From positions 68,525-132,524 of the forward strand of contig QEOQ01000651.1 of the NCBI GenBank assembly GCA_010279815.1: DNA of 64,000 nt, written 5' to 3'. A model generated the notes under the pieces. That model was given only the letters and a program-made list of their open reading frames with translations, made no database searches and was not told the DNA's origin. The translations under genes and the position numbers were made by a program. This document shows, piece by piece, positions 1 to 12,096 of the stretch. Positions within the stretch are counted from its first letter, which is position 1. Each line of letters opens with the position of its first letter. The DNA comes from Brachionus plicatilis. Taxonomy: Eukaryota; Rotifera; Eurotatoria; Ploima; Brachionidae.

Positions 1-192
1 GTTTTTAAATTCTAATTTATAAGTTTTCTACTTTCAAAAATAATTATGTTAGTATTTGACACCAATGTCAAATTTGTTCTCAAAAACCTATAGTTTAAAA
101 AGTAAATAAAATTTTTTCAAGACCTAGACTCCTCTTACCTTAGATTATTTGCTTTATTATTTCATTTTAAACTAAACTTTTTTTTTAATAAG

Positions 193-3100
193 AAATATTT
201 TCTGATTCCAATTGAAAAGGAAGAATTTACCCGGATTTTATTTGATAACAGTCCAATTATTTTTCCAAGTATAAGCATAAAATTTGATTTGCCAAAAGAA
301 ACTATTATAGGCCAGCTAGCTCCCTTGGATTCTGATAAGCAACAAACTTTTGAATTCTCTGTTTTGGAAACAAATAAATACTTAGACATGTCGAAAGATG
401 GAAAAATAATTTTAAAACAAAAACTTGGAAATGAATTTCTCAAATACACAAATCCTTATTTGGAACTTAAAGTAAATATTAAACAAGATCCTGATAATGT
501 AAGTGCAAAAGAGATATGGTTCAAAATCGACACAAGCAATCAGCAAAAGCCGCCTTTAAGATATGACTTTGACAGATTCAATGACCCTGTTGGACAGTAT
601 TATTTCAATGGAACTTCTAATACACGACTAGGTCAATTCCAAGTAGATAGAAACATATATCCTTCAGAAAGATTCTCTCTGCGGGCCGAGGATCAAAAAG
701 TAACTTTAGATAATGATGGAAATTTATTTATTCCAAATAATTTATTTAATGGTAATTTATTTTGTGGATGCTTCAATTTTTTTTATTAAAAATTGCAATT
801 ATTTTTTTAGAGCTCAACTCTACTTCGACTATTCAAATCAATGTCGTAGACTCTGAACAAAATAGTGTTGTGATGAGAGAAATCTTTGAAATAGATATCC
901 CTATGGGTTTTACTACTAATGAGAATATTTTAGCCTCAACAATTACGAAGTCAACTGTTGCAAAATTGATTGAAGTAAATTTTTTTTTTTGCAAATTCAC
1001 AAGTCAGATAATTATTTGAGAGAGACAAAAAAATAATTCTTTATTGAAAAATCTAAATATTTGGAATCATATTCTAATTTGAATTTTGTAAAGATTCATT
1101 TTTAAATTTGTGTCAAAAATTATTTTATTAATGATACTCAAATTTGACCAAAATTTTTAACTAATAATTTTTATTCACTCCTAACAGCTTAATTTAAAAA
1201 TTTTATTTTTTTTTGATTTAAATTTTTTTAGAAAAAATGTCAGCTACGTAAATCAATAAAATCTGTAACCACAAACTAGTATTTCAGGCACAAATCATTG
1301 TTTATAATATTTTTCAAGTAACAATTAGTTAGTTGAGGGCAATTTTTTTTTTATTTTGAAAATTAATTTTTGAGAAAAAGATGTATAAATTTTAGCTCCA
1401 ATAGTTAAAGTCAAGAAGCTTTTATATGGACCGCAAAAGTTGCCGGGAAAATCTCAATAATATAAAAAAAACAAAAACAAAATATATACACTTGATCAAC
1501 GTATCGGATAGTTGATCAATTAAACAATATTTAGATAAAAATAATGTTTTTTTAATTCCGAAAAATAATTAGCAAAAGTATAAAAATATCCACTGCTCCT
1601 TGAATTTTCATAGTATATGTCGTTACTTTCTTAGAGCCTATTTTTCTATATAAAAATTTAAAATGGCCTTCTTTCCTAGAATTTTAAATACATTTTTTCT
1701 AAAATTGACTTTCTATTTTATAAAAGTGTTTTTCTTCTAAATTAAAAGAATATTGCAGAAAAAAATTTAAATTACAATTCAAAGGCGCCATTAAGATTAA
1801 AATCTTAAGTTTAAAAATAATAGAATATCAAATTGAAAAGTATAAATTTATTTTCTTGATTTTAGTATTAATTTTCAATGTCAATCATTAAGCTAGTTTC
1901 CCTAAGTAGGAGACTGACTTAAATTTCATTTTTTTAAATTCATTAAAAAGAATATAGTAATTCAATCGTGAACATGTCGTAGAAGAATATTAAATTACTG
2001 ATTGATTGATTAAAGAAGTATTTAAAAATTTATATTGTTCATGTTAAATAATTCAAATTTGGTAAAAAAATTTGTAAAAATTCCTTTATTGTTTATTTTA
2101 TTCAAAATTTTGTAATATTAATAAGATGATTTAATTGATATTACAGGAAAATGACCGCTTAGATTAAAAAAAAAAACATTTGAAACGTGTTCAAAATGAG
2201 GCATTTTTAAAAAAATTGAAAAAAATAAAGTTTTTTGAAGTTCTTAATCAAAATGTGTTTATGTATAAGTCTTACTTTTAAAAAATTTAATAAAATTTTT
2301 TTAACTTTAAAATAGCTAGAACCAAAATGCTAATAGATCGTTTAGAAGCATTAAAATCGATTATGTATTCAATTAAATCGCTAAATAGATCTAAATCTAC
2401 AATGCAAGTATCACCTACTTCAAAATCAGAATCATGACTGTCACAATGGGTTGATTGTGTATTCGTTTCAACTACTGAGGCTTCAGGTTCTGGTGAAGGA
2501 GCTTTAAGTTGCCTGTAAGAACCAAAATTTTGGATTCGATTAATTTTTTGTTCTTTTTTATAATAATATAATAATAATAATAATAAAAGCTATGATGTGC
2601 TAGGCACATGAAAAGAGGAATTAGCCTCATCATAATAGCTTGTTAAAATTCGTTTTATCAATTTTGTTTTTAAATTCATTAACAGTATTTGAGTTTATAA
2701 CATCTTCATCTAATTGATTCCAAACATTTACAACTCTATTACTGAAAAAATTATATATTTGTTCACAGTTTTTTACCAATTGCTTCTCCATTATAAATTC
2801 AAGTTGTCTAGGAGCCGGACGATATACACTTTCTTGGTTGTTCTTGAAGACTAAGGGAGTATGCCAGTCAATTTTTTCTAATCCTTTAACAATTTTAAAC
2901 ATTTCAATCAAATCTCCTCTTTTTCTCCTTGTTTCTAAAGTAGTCAAGTTCAGTGCAGCCTATCTGTCATTGTAGTTCAATTTTTTTAATTCTGTTACCA
3001 GTTTGGTAGCTCTCCTTCGAACTGACTCTAATACTTTTATATCTTTCTTAAGATGAGGACTCCATAATTGTACTCCATACTCTAGATGAGGCCTAACAAA

Positions 3101-6100
3101 AGCTTTATATAGTCTGGTTATTGTTTCCTTATTTTGAAATTTAATTGTTGTTCTTATTGAGCCCAAAATATAATTAGCTCTATTAGCAGCTGCATTTACT
3201 TGGTTGGACAATTTTAAATTGTTCGTAATGACTATTCCTAGATCTCGTTCTATTACTGTCTTCATTAGACTAGTTTCATTAATTGTATAATTGAAATTTG
3301 GATTATTAGCTCCACAGTACATTACTTTGCATTTTTCATCATTTAGCTTGATTAACCAGTCACCTGTCCATGTAGATATTTTGGCGAGATCATTTTCAAG
3401 TGCTAAACATGAATCATTACTGCTTACAATTGACATCAACTTAGTATCATCCGCAAATATTTCACACAGATTGTCTAAAAGCTTTGGGAGGTCATTAATG
3501 CAAATTATAAATAGAATTAGACCTAAAACTGAACCCTGTGGCACTCCACTACCTGCGTTTATCCATTCGGAGACTGTTCCACCCAATACAACTCTTTGTT
3601 TTCTTTTAAACAAAAACGCTTTTATCTTTTATGATTGAGCTATCAAAACCATAACATTCAAGCTTGTGAATTAATCTTTTATGTGGAACAGTATCAAATG
3701 CTTTGGCAAAATCTTAATAGATGATGTCAAGAGCGGTTCTTCGGTTCATTGCTTCTGACATTAGATCGATAGTTTCAAGCAAATTGGTCATACAAGATTT
3801 ATTTCTCACAAATCCATGCTGTCTATTATTAATCAGATCATTCGCTAACAAAAAATTAACTAATACTTCTTTGAGAATTTTCTCCATTATATTACAAACA
3901 ATGGAAGTCAGTGATACTGGTCTATAGTTTGAGGCCTGGACTTTACAGCCTTTCTTAAATAAAGGAGTTACATTAGCCTCCAACCAATAACTAGGTATCG
4001 ATGAACTTGTGAATGACTTGATAAAAATAGTAATTTTTAACAATTTTTCGGAAAAAAAAAGATTTTTTTAAAATTTTTTCACATCACAAATTTAATTAAT
4101 TTTTGGTAAATTTTCGTTATAAAAATTTTTTTACCTGCAACTTTTATTTACAGCCTTTTATTTAATATCTTCTGAAAAAATTCATCAAATAAAAATTTCA
4201 GTGTCATAAGCTTCTTATTAAATAACTACAAAAGTATCAAAAATTTAAAAGCTGAATCATTTTACTGGAAAAAAGAAGGCGCTTTAAAAAGATGCAAAGC
4301 ATTTTATAAAATTTTCAAAGATTTTAAAATTTAATTATTTTTTTGCCTTTAATTGAAACAATTATGATCTAAATGAGATCATTGTTATATGATCAAGTGA
4401 TCATTATCTATACGAGTCTTAGAAATTTTATCAAAATTTTAGGTGACTTTATTTTCTTTTAAGGAATCAAAGCTGGAATGTAATTCTGATAGAGACTGTA
4501 ACAAAAACGGGTCCGGGCCAAATGTTTGTCTTCTATTGTCAAGTCTGAAAAGTGAAATCCATGTATCTTCTTTGGATATAGAATTATTCTACAGGCGTTT
4601 ACAATTTGCATCAAATAAGGACTTAGCTTTATTGCTAAAATACTATCGAATTGTTCACGGATTAAAGTCCAACTCTAACCAATTTATTGATGAGCTAGCG
4701 CAATTAAAGTTAACTATGAACGATTTTAAATCAATAGGTATTTGTTTATGTGACAGTGAATTCACAGGCTTTCGATGCCTTATTCCAGTTATAAACCAAA
4801 AACCGAATCAATGTCATCCTGAATCTTCAATACCCTCTTGCAACCCAAGCACCAGCAAATGCCAAAAAGACACTTTCAATTTGGTCAGTGCTATCCAAGA
4901 TCCTTTGAACCGATTAAGCAAATACCAGTCGTACAATTGTGAGTGTGAACGTGATTCAATAATTGGAATAAATTGTGAGCTATCAACACAGCAATGTAGC
5001 AGAATGACAGCTTCGATGATTCCGATAAACAAGTGCCAATTAGAAAGCCAATTCTGCTATCCATTGTTTAACAACTCAGCTTCGGATCACATATGTCTTG
5101 AAAAAGAAGGTCCTCTTCTAAAATCAAGTCTCAACTATTTAACTTTTGATGAATCAGAATTATCAGATAGCTTATACACAAACCTAAACATAGGTGATCC
5201 AAGTGTTCTCACCGGAATACAAAGTTTTATTCGTGACAATGCCTTTCTGCACTTTTCCTTCAACAACTACAACTTAATTCCAAAGGGACCTTTAGCCATT
5301 CTTAATCCATCAGTAAACATGCCTGATGTCTTGAACTCTTTAAGAAACCGAGTCAATACTTTCACATCTGATTTGCCTCTAAGCATCCAGGAAGATCTAA
5401 CCAGGTCTCGAATTGACAAAATATTAACCGAGACAATTTCTAGCTTGATAAGTCAAGGAAAATTGACTCCAAATCAGGATCTAGATTTAGTTGATAATTT
5501 GTACACTCGCCTAAATATCCAAAATTCAAAAAATTCATTCTTTTCCAATTCAAATTGGAATTTGTTCCAAAATAACCCCAATTTAAAACCGCTTACTAAG
5601 GCTAGCTTGGAAACATTGAGAATGAATAGTGAAAAAATAAACTCCTATTTAGAACTTAATCGAGCACTAACCTTAGTCTCATCCGAAAATCCTTATTTAG
5701 ATTTATTTAGCTTCAATGACAAGCCATATAATTTGGTCAAATTGGACATTTTGCCAGGAATTTACCTAGAGCCAGACGGTGAATTGACAATAAGACCAAC
5801 TCCTGGTGTTTTTCTTAAATCGGAGTATTTTATTGATCCGATTATCAAATCGCGAGAATTTATTTTTTTGCCAGGAATTTTCAATCCAGCCTCAGGTCAA
5901 AACTGCCAAGTCAATTCCATTTTTATCCCGGGTATTTTCTCGCATCAAATTGACAATTTTGACCTGGATTTTTTAACTCCTGATGTCAACAAATATTTGA
6001 ATAAGTTTATACCAATGCAAATTCCATTTAACATAAACTCAATGCTGACACCATTTAGAGAATCGCTAAGTGAAACGGTCCTAAAGCTAATTCCGAATGG

Positions 6101-9100
6101 AGTACCGCAAAGTTTTGCCTCCTATGTTCTTTGGACACCGCTTGATTTTGATCCTGATTCAACTTTTGATTTAATAAACAAAAATGAAAAATTCATGACT
6201 AGTTTATTTTCAGCTGAAGGCTTAAGTCAAATAGTGAATGAGCAGAAAAAATTAAATTTGGAAAGTTTTCTTTCTACTCTTTTGATATCAGATCCATCAG
6301 TGATTTCGCAATTTTATTCCAAAAATTTTAGCCTCAACTGTGTTACCAATGACACAAATTTATATCCGGTATATAGACCTCAGGGTGTTCAATTTTATAA
6401 TGTAACGCATCCAGCTCAAAATGTTTCCGTATTGGAATTTATTCTCTATGATCAAAATGGTCAGCCAGTCCCTCAAAACGAAGTTAACGCGGCCTTAGTT
6501 TCATACTGCAATTCATTTTCAAGTAATTTTTTTAATTTTTAATTTTTTGATTTATCTTTTAAACTTGAAATTGGATTTTTTGCTGAAAAAGTTTCATTAC
6601 TTATTTATCAAAAATTTAATTAAGATTAAGGCCTGGCATTTATTTTTCAATTTGAAGAACAGAAATTTTATAAGTTTGAGCTTTCAGACAATTTCTAAGA
6701 TTTCCGTGCAAAAAAAATTTATATAATTATTTTCGAGGCGGTGAAATTTGGAGCAAAATATTTTTTTAATTTAAAAATAAACTGATAATTTTGAAAAATG
6801 TGAAAATTTTTAACATAAAAATCAAATAAAAGTTCAATTAATTTCAAACAATGTTTAAAAAATTTAACACTTGTGTTGTTTCTATCAATGTTCGATCCAT
6901 CTTTCAATATATTTTTTTAAATTTTTTGCTATTGTTTACATTTGACAAGTTATAATAAAAAATTTCAAACATTTATTTTTAAAAAAGATGAAAATAATTT
7001 GAATAAAATTGGTATTCAATTAAATAAAACATATTTTATAAGTTTTTGCTCCAAAATATGTTATAATTTATATTTATCTAATTTAGAATAAGCAAAGTTA
7101 AAACAATTTTCTTCCATTAACCATTTTTGACATTGATTTAATCCGATTTTCATTATTTATGTTCAAATTCTTCAAAAAAGCTGTCAAAATCAACATCTCC
7201 TCTGGTTTTTATTGATGATGAAAAATCAACAAAATGGATTTTTTTATACAGTGCTTAGACAAAAAGCCCAGAATTTCAAAAATTATGTTATTTTACATGA
7301 TTCTTCATAATTTTTAGTAAGCTAACGTAGTCTTACGTCCAATTTACTCGGTGAGGATATGTAATTTTACATAAAATTAAGCAAATTTTAGTACAATAGT
7401 TCTTACGTTTCAATGCTTACAGTCAAATAAAATGGGAAAAATAAAAGAAAAAATGCATTTTTTTTATATTTTGAATAAATTATTATCTGACCATTTATTA
7501 CCTTTTCCTACGTAATTTTACGTAAAATTCCACATTTGTTGGTAAAAGTTGTATTTAAATACTTGATCATTATAAAATAATTGCTATATATAATTTTCAT
7601 TTAATATTTTATTGATTTAATTTGTTTAAAAAAAATATAAGTTTGTTTATTTATAAATTTAAAATTTATACATTTTGACGAGATTTAAGAATCTGAGTTG
7701 TTTCTTAAAAGATACACAACTTTATTAGAATTTATTTTTTTAATGTTTAACATTTTTTATTATAACATTTGACTTTTTTAGGATCATCCTGATAAAGTTG
7801 TGTATATTTACGGAAAATATTGAAATGTTAAAATTATTCCATGGCCTGAAAGTTTATTACTAAAAAAACTTTCAGACCATGGAACCTACAAATGATGAAA
7901 ATCAAAAATTTTAATCATGTGAAATCTAGGGCATTTTAAGCTTATAATTCGCCTTTCATATAATTTTAAAAAAAATAAAAAAATGTAGTTCGATTTTTAG
8001 CACTTAAGTGTCCTTTAAAAAAATATTGTTATTATGCGTAAATTGTGTAAGAAAAAATTAGAAATAGTAAAATATTTTATTTTTTATTTAAAATAAAATT
8101 TATTCAAAATTTATAATTTTTTTTGTTGACCATAATCTTTTGGAGCTATGACCAAAAAAAATTAGTTTAAAATTACATTTCCTTACAAACTAAAATTGAC
8201 GTAAGCTTACTAAAAAAATACTTAAAATAACGTTATTTTAGTAATTCCTGGCTTTTTTCAGTAATATATTAGTATTCTGCTTGAATTATTTAGAAAGTAA
8301 AAACTTAATTCAAAAACTTGACTCAATTAAATTTCCAGAAAATAGTGAGTTATATTCATGCGATTTTGAGTCTCTTAATACAAATATTGACCATAGAGAT
8401 GCACAATTTATCATATGTGATTTTATGAAAGATAAAATAGAATCTAAACACTTAAATATTCAAGCTTTTGCTACAATTCTTAACTTAGTTCTAAATAACA
8501 ACGTATTTAAAAGTTCGGACAATTTCTATAAACAAGCTGTTGGAATAGCTATGGGTTCAAAATGTGGCCCTTCAATTGCAAATTTATTTCTTTCTATTTA
8601 TGAAACAAAATGGTTAGCAATAAATTTACCACTTCATTATTCAAGATTCATAGATGATATTTTTATAATATCAGTAAATGGAATTTCTAACCTAGAATCA
8701 GCTTTTGGTAATTTGAAACTTAATATTATTAAAAGTAATCCAGTGATTTTTCTAGATTTAAATATATATTTTGATATGATCACTTGTAAACTGAATTTTA
8801 GTTTATATATAAAACCAACAAATACTTTTTGCTTTTTACTCTTTTCATCAAATCATCCTGAATTTATATTTGATAATATTCCAAAATCTATTTTTATAAG
8901 AGTAAGAAGAATTTGTTCATCTTTAATAGATTATTTATCATTTGCTAGACTTTATACATTTGAGTTAGTTAAAAGAGGATATTCCTTTAAAATTGTTTGT
9001 TCTCAATCACGAATGGTTAGTAATATCCCTAGGAAAGACTTAATTCCATATAAGAAAAAGAAAAAATTTGTAAATCAAAACAATATTTATAATTGCATTG

Positions 9101-12096
9101 AATATGATAGGAATATAATAAATTTAAAAAGCTTAATTAAAAATGTTTGGAGTCACTCTTTTAAAGATCATCCTGTATTAAAAAATGCTCAATTATTAGT
9201 TCTTAATTAGATACAATTAATTTTAGGATCAATTTTAATCCATAATTTTCCTTTTCCTAAAGTGGAACATTTTTCTTTCAAGAAATGTCAAGACCTGAAC
9301 TGCTTAGTCTGTAGATTTTCTAATGAAGATTTTAAAATTTATCTAAAAGAACAATTTTTTCTACCGATTGAGTCTAAGTCTAGTTGTAACTCAACTGATT
9401 GTGTCTATATTATTTTATGTATTAAATGCAAAGTCTACTATATTAGACAAACAAATTGTTTTAAAAGAAGATTTAATGAACATTTAAACGGTATACAAAA
9501 ATATACTCCATATGTAAATCACAAATCAAATGTTTCAATTCATTTTAACTTGAATGAACACGATTTTACAGTAGATTTACGTTTTTTTATTTACAAAGTC
9601 AATGTGGATTTGGAAGAAAGACTAAAAAATGAAACGTTTTTAAAACACATGTTTATTGAATTAGGAATTGAGCTTCTTAATGAAGTCATTCCCTCAATTA
9701 GCACGTTAACATTTTTAAATTACATATAGTAATTGAAATTTCATCATAAAAATTTTTTTTTCTCCTTTTTTTTCCTTTTTTTTCCCTTTTATTTCGAAAT
9801 TTTAAAACGTGTTTTTTTTTACTATTAAAGCATCAAAAATTTAATATTTTTTTTCTCCATTGCCTGAAGAAGACTAAAAGTCGAAATAGCTATCGCAAAT
9901 TTAAATAAAAACATCATAAATTAACTTGTTTTAGTTTTTATTTCAAATAAATTATTCCGATTAAAAAAAATTTCATGTCGTATTAAAGGTATTAAAAAAT
10001 ATGAACCAATTATTTAATCTATTTAGGAAAATTAAGTATCTATTAGGTTGTGAAAATTTATTTTGATAAATTTTTGCTTAAGAAAAAAAGATAAGTCAGA
10101 TAGTCCAAAAATAATATTTTCATGATATTGATTATTAAGAATATACATTATTTATTTATTCAAATTCTTTTGAATATATTTTTACAAATCTGACGACAAA
10201 TTCGAGTCTATTAGTATAAAAAACATGCTCAATTATTATTTTTCTATTTGACAACACGTTGGAATGGACCATGCATTCATCAGTATGATCATCGATCATT
10301 TGATTTTAAATGATCACTTAATTTTCAAGCAAATTCATTTTTGAATCAATTCAAAACTAGTTAATACCTTAATTTTTAATTTAAATTTAAAATTAGTCAA
10401 AAAACTAATAAACTTAATCTAAACATATTTTTTACAGGTGTTTTGAACGAATTTCACGCAAGACTATGTGCAGCAATGAATCAAACAAATTTTATTCTAC
10501 TAGCAGGTCTCATCAATCCAAATTTATGCCAAGAATGTAGTTTTGGTCTGCTAGCTGACCAGTATTACAATCAACAAAAAAAAGAACAAGCTTTTGAGCA
10601 TCCTCGAATCCCGACTTGGCTCCTGTTTTTATTATTAGGTTTATTCACTTTTTTATGGCTACTTTGGCTACTTTTATTGTGTTGTTGTTGTTTCAAATGG
10701 TGTCCATTGTTCGGACTTTGTTGGAAAAGACGAAAGGCGAAAAATTTGGCGGTAATATTACTTTATGATCAAGATGAATATTTTTTTTTTACTGAAAATA
10801 CCTTAAAATGTGGTAAATTGATCGCAATGAATCTCATTTTTTTCATATTTAATATTTTAAATGTGAATTCAGAAAAAAATTTCAGTATTTAAAATAAAAT
10901 TAAAAAATAAAACTAAAATTTTAAAAATAGGTTTTAGATAAATCTGGTGGAGTAGTAATGACTAATAAAAGTTTTAAATATTTTGGAGATAATATAGCAT
11001 TTAGTGGAATAGGTTCGGGATTAGCTGATTCGCAATTTCAAAAAAATGGTTCTTTTTAAAATATTTTATTTATTTTAAATAAATTTTTCCATAAGAAACG
11101 AGAAATATATCTAGTGGCTTTACGGGTCTTACAGGTTCCAACGAGTCGAACTTGTTATTTGTCACCAAGCGGATACCTGCACAAACTCAAAGTTTGGTTA
11201 ATATAAATCAATCAGATTCATTCCATGGCCCTTCGAGATCATTGAGCTTTCCGAACCTTAGTCAAAACTCTTTTAATGAAAACCATCAAGACATTAGAGC
11301 AATATCTAATAAAGGGTTCATTTCAAATTTTGGATCAAACAACTTCAATAATACAAAAAATTTACTTGAATTAAAAAGAATTTCAAATCACGTAGACCCA
11401 AACACACAATGTAAAATTAATTTAAGATTTAATATTGGAAAAAAATTTATTTCTTTTTAACTAGTGTCATTTAAATTGGCAAATGATAACAAAATTTTTG
11501 GTGTCAATCGTAAAATTATAAATGAAAATAAAAAAGAGCCTTTTTGCCAAGGGTTCCTATTAAATTGGTTCCATGAATCAGATACATCAAACATTTTTTC
11601 AGACACTACTTCAAGTGAATGCGAAATAGCAAAAATTTGTGCTATGCCATCAAAAAAAATATGCTGTTATTGCCAAAAAAGAACAGTCTGTCCAGAATCT
11701 ATAAATACAAGATGTGATGATGCAATGCTAATGTGTGATGTTTGTTTTTATTATTGTCACCCAAAAGATACTTTAAATAATTGTGGTTATGGCAAAAATC
11801 AAGATTCTGGTTACTACATTGTTAGAAATAAGGATCGATGCTCGAATTCTTTTGGACAAATAATTGATGTGGTCAATTTACAATCGTGTGAGTCAGACTA
11901 TCAATTCAACAAGACTGGTGGTCAAATTAGCAGCTCTGAAGTGAATGAATATGATGAAATTAGCTTAGATACAAAGAGTGGCTATGATTGTGAATATAAA
12001 TCCAACGTTCATAGTATGTTTAAAAACAATAAAGTAATTGTGGTGCCTAATACTAAAAAAGATGAAAATTATTATTATGTTGAAGATTCAGATTAA
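193..12096 (+). CDS. Large cadherin/EGF-like single-pass membrane protein, 3' part of gene
   Basis: Seven exons join in phase: 193-751, 811-974, 4443-6522, 10438-10751, 10931-11048, 11135-11410 and 11465-12096, giving about 1380 residues; the true start lies upstream of the window. The first exon resembles a cadherin repeat (NSPIIFP, then LDSDKQQTFEF and DGKII). The 2-kb exon has EGF-like cysteine patterns (CLCDSEFTGFRC, CECERDSIIGINC) and a Pro-Gly motif cluster. Exon 4 encodes one strong transmembrane helix near residue 993-1020 (WLLFLLLGLFTFLWLLWLLL) followed by CCCCFKWCPLFGLCWKRRK, so the C-terminal 360 residues should be cytoplasmic. The tail is Ser/Asn-rich with a Cys cluster and ends ENYYYVEDSD. 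Family knowledge suggests an adhesion or receptor role at the cell surface; the exact orthologue is not recognised. The exon-5 donor (GTTCTT) is weak but keeps phase. Introns 2 and 3 are 3.5 and 3.9 kb because retroelements landed in them. Confidence 0.75.
975..2290. other. Intron 2 of the membrane-protein gene, left part
   Basis: AT-rich intronic DNA with homopolymer tracts. I see no reading frame with recognisable similarity and no clear repeat arms here. Confidence 0.5.
2300..2512 (-). pseudogene. Exon-like acidic ORF fragment, possibly transposon-derived
   Basis: On the minus strand a TTACAG acceptor is followed by an open frame of about 70 codons that lacks a start codon. It reads QLKAPSPEPEASVVETNTQS and then DSDFEVGDTCIVDLDLFSDL, with balanced codon use unlike the surrounding AT-rich noise. 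It sits inside the host gene's intron on the opposite strand, just beyond the 3' end of the LINE. It could be the last exon of a degraded transposon gene or of a nested gene. I do not recognise the family. Confidence 0.3.
2555..4045 (-). mobile_element. CR1-like non-LTR retrotransposon, 5'-truncated
   Basis: Three successive minus-strand blocks (4043-3714, 3613-2960, 2947-2630) carry the fingers-to-thumb part of a LINE reverse transcriptase. Visible motifs are NYRPVSLTSI, HGFVRNKSC, DFAKAFDTVPHKRL (spanning a stop), GVPQGSVLG, the catalytic FADDTKL, ERDLGI and PHLEYGVQLWSP. The blocks are separated by stops and frameshifts, so it is not functional. The 3' end (left in the window) is an ATAATAATAAT microsatellite near 2565-2585, the simple-repeat tail typical of CR1/Rex-like LINEs. 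The endonuclease domain is absent: the copy is 5'-truncated near 4045. It lies antisense inside intron 2 of the membrane-protein gene. Confidence 0.85.
6523..7249. other. Intron 3 of the membrane-protein gene, left part
   Basis: AT-rich intronic sequence after the 6523 donor. No supported gene or repeat arm was found. Confidence 0.5.
7250..8275. mobile_element. Long inverted-repeat (foldback/MITE-like) element in intron 3
   Basis: The left arm near 7254-7370 (AAAAAGCCCAGAATT, TTTTTAGTAAGCTAACGTAG, ATATGTAATTTTAC) recurs in inverted, diverged form at about 8157-8268 (reverse complement AAAAAAGCCAGGAATTAC, TTTTTTAGTAAGCTTACGTC, AAATGTAATTTTA). Between the arms is a further hairpin at 7837-7884 with 19-bp stems differing at one position, and a smaller inverted pair around ATACACAACTTTA / TAAAGTTGTGTAT. 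No transposase is encoded. A related arm occurs at 61450-61575. The right edge abuts the truncated 5' end of the Penelope-like element. Confidence 0.6.
8276..9960 (+). mobile_element. Penelope-like retroelement, 5'-truncated, with RT and GIY-YIG endonuclease
   Basis: Two blocks in the same frame (8281-9210 and 9262-9729) are separated by a single in-frame TAG at 9208. The first is a Penelope-type reverse transcriptase: YSCDFESLNTNID, QAVGIAMGSKCGPSIANLFL, the catalytic YSRFIDDIFII, FLDLNIYF and KPTNTFCFLLFSSNHP. The second has the Cys-rich linker (CQDLNCLVCRF) and a GIY-YIG nuclease (CVYIILCIKCKVYYIRQT, then KRRFNEHLNG). That pairing defines Penelope-like elements, whose enzymes copy RNA into a nicked target. 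The N-terminal region is missing. The 3' untranslated part carries a hammerhead-like motif. The element lies in sense orientation in intron 3 of the host gene. Confidence 0.9.
9860..9898 (+). ncRNA. Candidate type I hammerhead ribozyme in the Penelope-element 3' region
   Basis: In order I see stem I strand TTGC (9860-9863), core CTGAAGA (9864-9870), stem II GAC / TAAAA / GTC (9872-9882), core GAAA (9883-9886), a minimal stem III TA-GC-TA (9887-9892), the cleavage triplet ending ATC (9894) and the closing stem I strand GCAA (9895-9898). Very short stem III helices are known from hammerheads in Penelope-like elements. An extra A at 9871, next to stem II, departs from the strict consensus. Activity is not shown. 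Confidence 0.55.
9961..10437. other. Intron 3 of the membrane-protein gene, right part
   Basis: AT-rich, ends in a good acceptor (ATTTTTTACAG) at 10437. No other feature is supported. Confidence 0.5.
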
